35,604 bases of DNA from NCBI GenBank assembly GCA_050251575.1, contig JBFWMP010000012.1:1-35604 (forward strand). The letters are read 5' to 3'. The notes under the pieces were generated by a model. It had not been told where the DNA came from and searched no databases. It saw nothing but the letters and a program-made list of their open reading frames with translations. The position numbers and the translations under genes were made by a program. Shown here piece after piece: positions 1 through 7,133 of this stretch (the stretch's first letter is position 1; the number at the start of each line of letters is the position of its first letter). Origin of the DNA: X23 sp050251575. GTDB lineage: Bacteria > Bacillota > Clostridia > SK-Y3.

Positions 1-425
1 CCCCTTTTAAATTCTTAAACATTATATTCTATACCTTCTTTCCAAAATTCACATATATAACAATTATAATCCTTATATGTTCTACTTGTAAAAGCTAATA
101 TTAGGCGAATTGCTTAAAATATTACTCTATCTTTACGGTTTTTGTATTCTGTATACAGTTCTTTTGTGTTATCTGTTTTTATTTATATATACTGTATCAA
201 TTATTTTATACTAATAATCAACTTACTTAGAATGACTGCAAAAAACGTTTGTCTGTTTCTAAACTTTTTTTACATTGCAGTCAACCTATATATTTTAACG
301 TATCTTGCTTTAGATAATTATTTTTATTGCTTTTCATGCTTTTTTTGCGGAATCTCATTTATTTTAATTGTTATTTCTGTTAATATTATTAATAATAATT
401 ACATATTTTGAAAGGAGTGTTTTGA
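1..425. other. AT-rich leader region, no convincing gene
   Basis: This stretch is very AT-rich. It holds an 89-codon open frame (142-411) that translates to a Phe/Ile/Tyr-rich string with no recognisable domain and no clear ribosome binding site, so I do not call it a gene. A perfect 10-bp palindrome CTGTATACAG lies at 149-158, with a partial echo (ACTGTAT) near 190; it could be an operator, but nothing else supports that. No promoter with both boxes was convincing. The Shine-Dalgarno for the next gene is at its right end, about 410-418. Confidence 0.4.
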
Positions 426-980
426 ATGCCTGAACAAATTAGACAGATTGCGCAAAGGATTAAGGCATTAAGAGAAATCGCAGGTTCATCTATAGAAGAA
501 CTGGCACGTGAGTTTAATATTTCTAAAGAGTTGTATGAACAATATGAAAGTGGTAATGCAGATATCCCCGTTAGCTTTCTTTATGAAATTGCAAATAAAT
601 TCAATGTTGAATTATCCGCTATTCTTACGGGTGATGGTCCTAAACTTCATACCTATGCATTAGTAAGAAAAGATAAAGGTATCAATGTTGAAAGAAGAGA
701 ACCATATAAATATCAAAGTTTAGCCTATAACTTTGCACACAAAAAAGCTGAGCCGTTCATGGTTACTGTAGAACCACTTCCGGATGATGCACCATTCTCA
801 ATGAACACACATCCCGGACAAGAATTTAACTATATCATTGAAGGCACGTTAAAAATTGTCATCAATAATCATGAAGTCATCTTAAATGAAGGCGATTCAC
901 TTTATTTTGACTCCAACAATAAACATGGTATGAAAGCAATAAATGATAAACCGGCTAAATTCTTAGCAATCATTTTTTAA
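426..980 (+). CDS. XRE-family transcriptional regulator with C-terminal cupin domain
   Basis: A 184-aa DNA-binding regulator. Residues about 8-62 form a helix-turn-helix of the XRE/Cro type (IKALREIAG..IEELAREFNIS..LYEQYESG..DIPVSFLYEIANKFNV). Residues about 105-184 form a small cupin barrel (HPGQEFNYIIEG, LNEGDSLYFDSNNKHGM), where family members often sense a small ligand. The start is supported by AAAGGAG 7-8 nt upstream. It lies 26 bp before the acyl-CoA ligase on the same strand, so the two are probably one operon and the regulator probably controls the ligase and itself. The inducer cannot be read from sequence; an organic acid or acyl-CoA related to the ligase substrate is the natural guess. 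Confidence 0.9.
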   Translation: MPEQIRQIAQRIKALREIAGSSIEELAREFNISKELYEQYESGNADIPVSFLYEIANKFNVELSAILTGDGPKLHTYALVRKDKGINVERREPYKYQSLAYNFAHKKAEPFMVTVEPLPDDAPFSMNTHPGQEFNYIIEGTLKIVINNHEVILNEGDSLYFDSNNKHGMKAINDKPAKFLAIIF

Positions 981-1006
981 TCAAGTACAATAAAGCGAGG
1001 TATATT

Positions 1007-2668
1007 ATGATGTTAAAAAAGTTCGTAAGTCAAACACAATTTACATCTTATGAAGAATTCATTGAAAATTTCAAAATAAATATTCCGGAGCATTTCAACT
1101 TTGCTTATGATGTAGTAGATGAAATAGCTACAAATACTCCGGAAAAGATTGCTCTAGTATGGTGCAATGATTCCGATGAAAGTATAAGCTATACATTTTC
1201 GCAGCTAAAATACTATAGTGACAAGACTGCTAATTTCTTTAAGTCTTTAGGTATAAAAAAAGGTGACCCCGTTATGCTTGTACTTAAAGGACGGTTTGAA
1301 TTTTGGTTCTCTATTCTTGCACTCCATAAGATTGGTGCCATCTGCATTCCTGCAACCCACTTGCTAACCACTAAGGATTATATCTATCGTAATAACGCTG
1401 CTGATATTAAGATGATTGTATCTGTAAGTGATAGTGAAGTAATACAGCATATTGAAGAAGCACAAAGCCAATCTCCTACTTTGTGCTGTAAGGTAATGTT
1501 ACATGGAGATCGTGAAGGCTGGTATAATTTCCACGATGAAATAGAAAAAGCTAGCAGCATTCTCGAGAAACCAACTAGTGAAGAAACGGTGAATTCTAAA
1601 GATATCTCACTGCTTTATTTTACCTCCGGTACCACAGGACATCCGAAAATGGTACAGCATAACTTTAATTACCCCTTAGGACATATCGTTACAGCGAAAT
1701 ACTGGCATAATGTCCAGGACAATGGACTTCATTATACAGTTGCTGACAGCGGCTGGGCAAAAGCCGTATGGGGGAAAATATATGGGCAGTGGATTTGCGG
1801 AAGCGCAGTCTTTGTATATGATTATGATAAATTCGTACCTAAAGGATTATTGGAAACACTTGAGAAACATAAGGTGACAACCTTCTGCGCTCCTCCTACT
1901 ATCTATAGGTTTTTAATCAAGGAGGACTTAAGCAAATATGATCTGTCCAGTTTGAAATATTGTACTATTGCTGGTGAACCACTTAATCCTGAAATATATT
2001 ATCAGTTTTTAAAAGCTACAGGAATCAAGCTGATGGAAGGATTCGGTCAGACAGAACTTACTGTAACTATCGCTACCTTTCCATGGATGGAACCACGCCC
2101 CGGTTCAATGGGAAAACCATGTCCAGGCTATGATATAGATATTATTGATGATAATGGCAATTCCTGCGATACTGGTGAAGAAGGTCAGATTATTATACGG
2201 ACAGGTGAAAAAATGCCCGTAGGTATGTTTGATGGTTATTATCGTGATAAAGAAAGAACTGATAGTGTTTGGCATGACGATATTTATTATACCGGTGATA
2301 TGGCATGGAAGGATGAGGACGGTTACTACTGGTTTGTTGGCCGAGCCGATGATGTTATCAAAAGCTCCGGCTACAGAATTGGACCTTTTGAGGTTGAGAG
2401 TGCCTTATTGGAACATCCAGCAGTATTAGAAACCGCTATTACAGCTGTACCCGATCCTATCAGAGGTCAGGTTGTCAAAGCTACTATCGTTTTGACAAAA
2501 GATTATACTGCTTCCGAGGAACTCAAGATTGAGCTTCAGGAACACGTTAAAAAGGTTACTGCACCTTATAAATATCCTAGAATTGTGGAATTTGTTACTG
2601 AACTCCCAAAAACGATCAGTGGGAAAATACGAAGAGTGGAATTAAGAGAAAAAGATTCTAATAACTAA
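1007..2668 (+). CDS. AMP-forming acyl-CoA synthetase (medium-chain/aryl acid type)
   Basis: A 553-aa member of the ANL adenylate-forming superfamily, which activates a carboxylic acid to its acyl-AMP and then acyl-CoA. Visible motifs are the phosphate loop TSGTTGHPK (206-214), GFGQTE (345-350), YTGD (428-431), the hinge GRADDVIK (445-452) and the C-terminal catalytic lysine in PKTISGKIRR (Lys540). Length and layout fit the medium-chain acyl-CoA synthetase group rather than acetyl-CoA synthetase, which is about 100 residues longer. Substrate is not determined. Two adjacent ATGs (1007, 1010) follow AGCGAGG at 994-1000; either could start. It is the second gene of the operon with the cupin regulator and ends 8 bp before a strong palindromic terminator. 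The convergent korAB genes make acyl-CoA from 2-oxoacids, so a link in amino-acid or aryl-acid metabolism is possible but inferred. Confidence 0.9.
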   Translation: MMLKKFVSQTQFTSYEEFIENFKINIPEHFNFAYDVVDEIATNTPEKIALVWCNDSDESISYTFSQLKYYSDKTANFFKSLGIKKGDPVMLVLKGRFEFWFSILALHKIGAICIPATHLLTTKDYIYRNNAADIKMIVSVSDSEVIQHIEEAQSQSPTLCCKVMLHGDREGWYNFHDEIEKASSILEKPTSEETVNSKDISLLYFTSGTTGHPKMVQHNFNYPLGHIVTAKYWHNVQDNGLHYTVADSGWAKAVWGKIYGQWICGSAVFVYDYDKFVPKGLLETLEKHKVTTFCAPPTIYRFLIKEDLSKYDLSSLKYCTIAGEPLNPEIYYQFLKATGIKLMEGFGQTELTVTIATFPWMEPRPGSMGKPCPGYDIDIIDDNGNSCDTGEEGQIIIRTGEKMPVGMFDGYYRDKERTDSVWHDDIYYTGDMAWKDEDGYYWFVGRADDVIKSSGYRIGPFEVESALLEHPAVLETAITAVPDPIRGQVVKATIVLTKDYTASEELKIELQEHVKKVTAPYKYPRIVEFVTELPKTISGKIRRVELREKDSNN

Positions 2669-2676
2669 AAAAACAC

Positions 2677-2720
2677 AGCGGCTATTTTGAAATATATTAA
2701 TATATTTCAAAATAGCCGCT
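2677..2720. terminator. Perfect 44-bp palindrome, bidirectional intrinsic terminator
   Basis: The arms 2677-2696 and 2701-2720 are perfect reverse complements, and the TTAA between them is itself palindromic. It sits between convergent genes: the acyl-CoA ligase ends at 2668 and the minus-strand small gene ends at 2733. Both flanks can act as U-tracts: TTTCTTCTT on the right for the plus strand, and A-rich DNA on the left (giving T on the minus strand). Confidence 0.85.
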
Positions 2721-2732
2721 TTCTTCTTATTA

Positions 2733-3008
2733 TTACAAGTCCGTCCCGCCACCAAAGATACTAGGTCCCGCTTCAAAGGTAAGCGTAAAACTTAATGTAG
2801 TCGTTGGATTCATATATATGGTGAGCTCCGCTGCAGCTGCTGCCCTTCTCGTACCAGGCGAAAATTCTACATCAAAAGGAATACCTGCTTTTATCAGAAG
2901 TGCGATAGCTGCATTCAACTGAGCAACCTGAATAGAGCCTCTATTCAGAAGAGCTGAGAAAATATCACTCGTTATTATAGTCATTACTTCTTTATTAAAT
3001 GCCGCCAT
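2733..3008 (-). CDS. Small conserved-looking protein of unknown function (91 aa)
   Basis: I do not recognise this protein. It is 91 aa, begins MAAFNKEVMTIITSD, has a run of five alanines near residues 56-61, a polar Thr-rich stretch (NPTTTLSFTLTFEAG), and ends in FGGGTDL. There are no cysteines, signal peptide or membrane helices. Support for it being real: a good ribosome binding site (GAAGGTGGG, about 8 nt before the ATG), a coding-like composition, and an end placed exactly against the shared terminator. It begins 96 bp after korB on the same strand with no terminator seen between them, so it may be transcribed with korAB. A perfect TATAAT-like box (3044-3049, minus) lies upstream but lacks a good -35. 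Confidence 0.6.
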   Translation of the reverse strand: MAAFNKEVMTIITSDIFSALLNRGSIQVAQLNAAIALLIKAGIPFDVEFSPGTRRAAAAAELTIYMNPTTTLSFTLTFEAGPSIFGGGTDL

Positions 3009-3104
3009 CCCCTATACCCACCTTCTATATTCTTACATTATCTATTATATGATAAATATAAAAAATAGTGAGGTAACGATAATATGAAAAAGCAATGAGA
3101 ATAA

Positions 3105-3959
3105 CTATCTAAAATCATCCATAAACTTTTCAGCATCCATAGGATTCAGGGTTTTATGAACTAATGCCGAACCATTGTTTAAATAGTCAATATGGTCCAT
3201 ATAAGTTGGCTTTTCCACATTGTAAAATACTCCCATTGGAATCTTGTCACCCCATTCCAGTGATCGTTTGAATGCCTCTTCACGGTCGGAACGGTCAAAA
3301 TCATCAGATAAATAATATACCCTGTCTTTGTAATATTTAAAGGTATTTATCTTATTAAAGCTGACACAAGGCTGTAAAATATCTACAAGCGCATAGCCTT
3401 TATGGTTTATTGCGGCTTTCATCATTTCCTTAAGATGCTGCTGGTCACCAGAAAAGCTTCTGGCTACAAAACTAGCCCCCATACTTATTGCCAGTGTTAT
3501 GGGGTTTAGGGGCTCTAATATAACACCATTCGTCTGTACATCCGTCTTAAAGCCCATATTCGTTGTCGGTGAAGCTTGTCCTTTTGTCAGCCCGTATATT
3601 TGATTGTCATGCACAAAGTGGGCAATATGTATATTTCTCCTAATAGTGTGGATGAAATGATTTCCTCCCTCACCATAGGTATCTCCTTCACCGGAATTAA
3701 TGATAACCTTCAAATTCTTGTTCACTATCTTTATGCCGGTAGCCGGAGGCAGTGCTCTCCCGTGCAATCCATTGAATCCATTGGCATTGATATACTGGGG
3801 CACTTTAGCTGCTTGCCCGATACCAGAACATATAACGACTTCATGTGGTTTTAATTTCAACTCATTTAGAGTGTCCTTCAATGTCGCTAAAATACTGAAA
3901 TCCCCACACCCCGGACACCAAGCCGTTTCGTTAACAATCTCAAATTTGCTGTTTAACAT
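3105..3959 (-). CDS. korB: 2-oxoacid:ferredoxin oxidoreductase, beta subunit
   Basis: The thiamine diphosphate-binding subunit (284 aa) of a 2-oxoacid:ferredoxin oxidoreductase, which decarboxylates a 2-oxoacid to acyl-CoA and reduces ferredoxin through a [4Fe-4S] cluster. The cluster cysteines expected for the two-subunit type are present: Cys15 and Cys18 (WCPGCGDF), Cys44 and Cys198. The substrate/TPP region shows GEGDTYGEGGNH (90-101) and DNQIYGLTKGQASPTT (118-133). I chose the ATG at 3959, not the longer open frame to 4016: AGGAGGTG lies about 7 nt before it, it starts 1 nt after the korA stop, and homologues begin near this point. The first residue of the usual GDGD TPP motif is Glu here (GEGD). 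Substrate (2-oxoglutarate, pyruvate or other) is not settled. Confidence 0.92.
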   Translation of the reverse strand: MLNSKFEIVNETAWCPGCGDFSILATLKDTLNELKLKPHEVVICSGIGQAAKVPQYINANGFNGLHGRALPPATGIKIVNKNLKVIINSGEGDTYGEGGNHFIHTIRRNIHIAHFVHDNQIYGLTKGQASPTTNMGFKTDVQTNGVILEPLNPITLAISMGASFVARSFSGDQQHLKEMMKAAINHKGYALVDILQPCVSFNKINTFKYYKDRVYYLSDDFDRSDREEAFKRSLEWGDKIPMGVFYNVEKPTYMDHIDYLNNGSALVHKTLNPMDAEKFMDDFR

Positions 3960-3960
3960 C

Positions 3961-5634
3961 TTATAGCACCTCCTGTATTCTTCTAGAAACTTCATCACAA
4001 CTCCACGGTCTTCCATCGTACTTACACAAACGTTTTTTTATTGGAATACAGGTTTGTTCTTGAATAATATCTGCTAACTGACCTGAATAATTACCTTCAA
4101 TAGAAATAACTTTTTTTGCTTTTTGAGTATATTCTTCTAATAATTTCATAGGAAGCGGCCAAACATCTCCGAAGATCAGTGCAGCAACTTCTTTACCTTC
4201 CTCAGCAAATAATTTGATAGCTTCTTTTATCGGCCCATAGGTTGAACCCCATGCCACTAGCAATATTTCTGGCGTCCGACTGCCTAAATGCCATGGTTCT
4301 TCTACCTCTTGAGCTATAAGCTGTAATTTCTTCATTCTTTTTTCCATCATTTGATTCCTAAGTATATCAGATTCAATAATATGCCCAAATTCATCATGCT
4401 CATCACTATCTACCAAAAAAACCTGTCCTTCTATCTTACCGGGAATAATCCTCGGTGATATACCATTTTCAGTAATCTTATAACGTTTATAAGGCTCTTC
4501 CCCAATCTCTTCTTTGTCCGCCAAATGTCTCTCAATTCTTATCTTACTAAAATCATAGGGTTCAATGGTTACCTCTGTATCAGCAAGATGTTGGTCACTC
4601 AGTATGGTCACAGGTATTTGATATTTATCCGCCATATTGAATGCTCGGACAGTCTGGTAGAACGCGTCTTCTGTGCTTCTAACCGCTATAACCATCCTAG
4701 GAAATTCATCCTGAGCAGCATGAATCACAAATTTTAGGTCTCCCTGCGCAGTCCTTGTAGGCAATCCCGTTGCCGGACCCGGACGTTGAACGTTTGCAAT
4801 TACAGCAGGAGTCTCTATAATCCCAGATAACCCTAAAGCTTCAACCATCAAACTATATCCACCGCCGGATGTGCTGGTCATAGCCCTTGCTCCTGCAAAA
4901 GAGGCGCCTAATACCATATTTAGTGCTGCTATTTCATCCTCTGCCTGTTCTACAATAATACCTGCTTCTTTTTGCTTGGATGCTATGTAATTCATGACTC
5001 CTGTTCCCGGCGTCATAGGATATGCCGAAAAAAATGTACATCCGGCAGCTAACGCGCCTAGACCAATAGCTTGATTTCCATTAATAGTGATTCTGTCCTG
5101 TTTGTTAGGCACAACTAATTCAAATTTACTGTCTACAAGTTCATAACCTCTCTTAGCAGCCTGTAAATTCATTTCTAATATGTTGCCGGCAAAATATTCC
5201 TTTAATACACTCTCCAGCATCTCTAGGGGAAGATTAAACATCTTCACTATGGTCCCGGCAATCACAGTCCCAAATATTTTTATATTTCCAATTTCTTTTG
5301 CTATTTCATTGAAAGGTAACAAGATAATATTATCTCCTTCAACCGCAAATTCCGCAGGACATATAATTATTCCGTTTTCTTTTAATCTTTCTTTATGTCT
5401 TTCTACAGTTTCTTGATTTAAAGCAATAATCATATCTAATTTTTCTTTGTGAGAATACAGGGGTTTATCTGAAAAGCGAAGCTGATTAAAATTATGTCCT
5501 CCTCTTACTCTAGACATATAATCCTTGCTTAAAAAAATATAATACCCTGTTCTGGTAATAACCTTTTCCAACACACTCCCTAGGGTATTCATTCCTTGTC
5601 CTGCCGCTCCGCCTAGCAAAATATTGTAATCCAT
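3961..5634 (-). CDS. korA: 2-oxoacid:ferredoxin oxidoreductase, alpha subunit (gamma-alpha fusion)
   Basis: Partner of KorB, 557 aa. Residues about 1-190 are the gamma domain (GGAAGQGMNTLG at the N-terminus, SKDYMSRVRGGHN near residue 37-50). Residues about 190-557 are the alpha domain with the pyrimidine-binding and CoA-related regions (FSAYPMTPGTGVMNYIA, EQAEDEIAALNMVLGASFAGARAMTSTSGGG, QRPGPATGLPTRTAQGDL). This fusion is the usual architecture of KorA-type enzymes. GGAGGTTAAC supports the start. korA and korB are separated by one base, so they are translationally coupled. No separate delta/ferredoxin subunit is encoded next to them, which fits the two-subunit type. The leader contains a hairpin at 5660-5708. 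Confidence 0.93.
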   Translation of the reverse strand: MDYNILLGGAAGQGMNTLGSVLEKVITRTGYYIFLSKDYMSRVRGGHNFNQLRFSDKPLYSHKEKLDMIIALNQETVERHKERLKENGIIICPAEFAVEGDNIILLPFNEIAKEIGNIKIFGTVIAGTIVKMFNLPLEMLESVLKEYFAGNILEMNLQAAKRGYELVDSKFELVVPNKQDRITINGNQAIGLGALAAGCTFFSAYPMTPGTGVMNYIASKQKEAGIIVEQAEDEIAALNMVLGASFAGARAMTSTSGGGYSLMVEALGLSGIIETPAVIANVQRPGPATGLPTRTAQGDLKFVIHAAQDEFPRMVIAVRSTEDAFYQTVRAFNMADKYQIPVTILSDQHLADTEVTIEPYDFSKIRIERHLADKEEIGEEPYKRYKITENGISPRIIPGKIEGQVFLVDSDEHDEFGHIIESDILRNQMMEKRMKKLQLIAQEVEEPWHLGSRTPEILLVAWGSTYGPIKEAIKLFAEEGKEVAALIFGDVWPLPMKLLEEYTQKAKKVISIEGNYSGQLADIIQEQTCIPIKKRLCKYDGRPWSCDEVSRRIQEVL

Positions 5635-5659
5635 ATGTTAACCTCCTTTTTTAGCTCGG

Positions 5660-5708
5660 AGTTCGTAGTAAGTATATATTCCTACAACAGCGTTACTCCC
5701 CACGAACT
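5660..5708 (-). promoter_or_regulatory. Leader hairpin upstream of korA
   Basis: Arms 5660-5674 and 5694-5708 form a 15-bp stem with one mismatch and two G-U pairs on the minus-strand RNA; the loop is about 19 nt. It ends about 10 nt before the korA Shine-Dalgarno, and the bases after it are AAAAAAGGAGG rather than a U-tract. It is therefore not a terminator by itself. It could modulate translation or mRNA stability. No T-box signature (GGTGG-ACCGCG type) was seen. Confidence 0.4.
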
Positions 5709-5826
5709 ATTGATAAATATTGAAAAACTCCTCATTAAATAATAATATATGTTTAATTAACTATTACTTATAAACATCTATTTTACTTTTTACCACAATA
5801 AAATAATTAGAAACACAAATTTTCTC

Positions 5827-5856
5827 AAAAAAAAGAACGAACAATTTAGTTCGCTC
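5827..5856 (-). terminator. Intrinsic terminator after the RNA methyltransferase
   Basis: On the minus strand an 8-bp stem (arms 5849-5856 and 5835-5842, one G-T pair) with a 6-nt loop is followed directly by a run of eight T (5834 to 5827). It lies 20 bp past the methyltransferase stop codon and separates that gene from korA. Confidence 0.85.
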
Positions 5857-5864
5857 CTATATTC

Positions 5865-5903
5865 ATTCTCAACTCTCAATTTTCAATTCTCAATTCTCCA
5901 TTG
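5865..5903 (-). repeat. Short tandem GAGAATTGA-type repeat at a gene end
   Basis: On the minus strand the sequence is a degenerate tandem array built from GAGAATT / GAAAATT / GAGAGTT units. It overlaps the last codons and stop of the methyltransferase gene, so the C-terminal tail NGELRIEN is translated from the repeat. I recall similar GAATTGAGAATTGA arrays at gene ends in other bacterial genomes, but this is from memory. Confidence 0.6.
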
Positions 5904-7036
5904 CTCTTCGGCGGCTTTGGACCAAAATATTGGTATAAATCGCACTTTAACATTCCATTATAAAGCTTGCGCTTTTTATCAGCGTTCTTTCCAAACAATT
6001 TCTCGAATTGGTCATAAGATGTGAGAATATAATATGACCACGTATCCAGCTTTCGAAACGTCTGCCCCATTTGTTTATAAAGCTGCTGTATTTCCTTGAT
6101 CTCTCCCAATCTTTCACCGTATGGTGGGTTACATATAATGCAGCCATACTGATCCTGCGCTTTTATTTCTGATACAGCACATCTGTTGAAAGTAATATAT
6201 TTGTCCACTCCTGCTAAAGAAGCGTTTTCTTTCGATAATTCTACTGCCTTGGAATCAATATCCGAACCATAAATATGAAACTCTACATCATTTCTAATTT
6301 TCTCGTGAGCTTCTTTTCTTGTTTCCCACCACAAATCTTTAGAAATCTGCTGCCAACCCTGAGAAATAAACTCCCTTTCCAGTCCGGGGGCGATATTAGC
6401 TCCAATTAATGCAGCCTCAATAGGAATTGTTCCTGAGCCGCAAAATGGGTCTATAAAGGCCTTGCCTTGCCTCCATACGCTTAACATCACCATGGCTGCT
6501 GCTAACGTTTCTCTAAGCGGGGCTTCATTTGCATTTTCTCTATATCCTCTCTTATGCAAGCCTTCGCCGCTGGTATCCAACATCAGTGTGACCTTGTCTT
6601 TTAGCAGTGAAAACTGAATCTGATAACGTGGACCTTTTTCCTCAAACCAAGTGGTATTATACTTTTGTTTTAACTTTTCCACTACTGCCTTCTTGATAAT
6701 TGATTGGCAATCCGGTACGCTGAAAAGCTTAGATTTTAATGAATATCCTTTCACAGGAAATTCTCCATTTTCAGGAATCCATTCATGCCATGGCAGCGCC
6801 TTAGTACCTTCAAAAAGGGCATCATATGTAGTAGCTTCAAATTCACCTAATTTTACCAATACCCTTTCCGCAGTGCGAAGCCATAAATTAGCCCTGCAGA
6901 TTGCCTTCTCATCCCCTATAAACGTTACTCTTCCATCTTCTACCGTTGTTGTTTCATATCCTAGGTTTCTTATTTCTTTCGCTGTCAATGCTTCCAAACC
7001 AAAAAGGGTTGGGGCTATCAATTCAATTTGCGTCAT
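5876..7036 (-). CDS. THUMP-domain class I SAM-dependent RNA methyltransferase (RlmL/YpsC-like)
   Basis: A 386-aa RNA guanine-N2-type methyltransferase. The N-terminal part (about 1-160) is a ferredoxin-like/THUMP RNA-binding region. The Rossmann methyltransferase follows, with motif I at FIDPFCGSGTIPIEAA (about 194-209), the acidic SAM-ribose site GSDIDSKAVELS (about 257-269) and the catalytic NPPYGERLGE (303-312). In the family, NPPY marks exocyclic amino methylation. Length fits the short Firmicute form (YpsC), corresponding to the N-terminal half of E. coli RlmL; the target is probably 23S rRNA G2445 or equivalent. The start has CTTAGGAGGA 4-5 nt upstream. The last eight residues come from a tandem DNA repeat. 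It lies 97 bp after the phosphate transporter gene, with a terminator between, so it probably has its own promoter. Confidence 0.88.
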   Translation of the reverse strand: MTQIELIAPTLFGLEALTAKEIRNLGYETTTVEDGRVTFIGDEKAICRANLWLRTAERVLVKLGEFEATTYDALFEGTKALPWHEWIPENGEFPVKGYSLKSKLFSVPDCQSIIKKAVVEKLKQKYNTTWFEEKGPRYQIQFSLLKDKVTLMLDTSGEGLHKRGYRENANEAPLRETLAAAMVMLSVWRQGKAFIDPFCGSGTIPIEAALIGANIAPGLEREFISQGWQQISKDLWWETRKEAHEKIRNDVEFHIYGSDIDSKAVELSKENASLAGVDKYITFNRCAVSEIKAQDQYGCIICNPPYGERLGEIKEIQQLYKQMGQTFRKLDTWSYYILTSYDQFEKLFGKNADKKRKLYNGMLKCDLYQYFGPKPPKSNGELRIEN

Positions 7037-7088
7037 GCTATCCTCCTAAGTTATCCTTTTTGCTAGCTATTATCTCCATATGTTGAAA

Positions 7089-7116
7089 ATAAAAACCTTC
7101 GAAAAATTCCGAAGGC
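7089..7116 (-). terminator. Intrinsic terminator after the Na/phosphate cotransporter
   Basis: On the minus strand CCTTCG (7115-7110) pairs with CGAAGG (7101-7096) around an 8-nt loop, followed by TTTTTATTTT. It starts about 18 bp past the transporter stop at 7134. Confidence 0.85.
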
Positions 7117-7133
7117 TTGCCGAAAAATCCTAT

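Noticed and set aside
142..411. 89-codon open frame in the AT-rich leader
   Set aside because: The translation is a low-complexity Phe/Ile/Tyr-rich string as expected from AT-rich DNA, with no clear ribosome binding site and no recognisable family.
3960..4016. N-terminal extension of KorB
   Set aside because: It would overlap korA by 56 nt; the ATG at 3959 has a strong AGGAGGTG site and the family-typical start.
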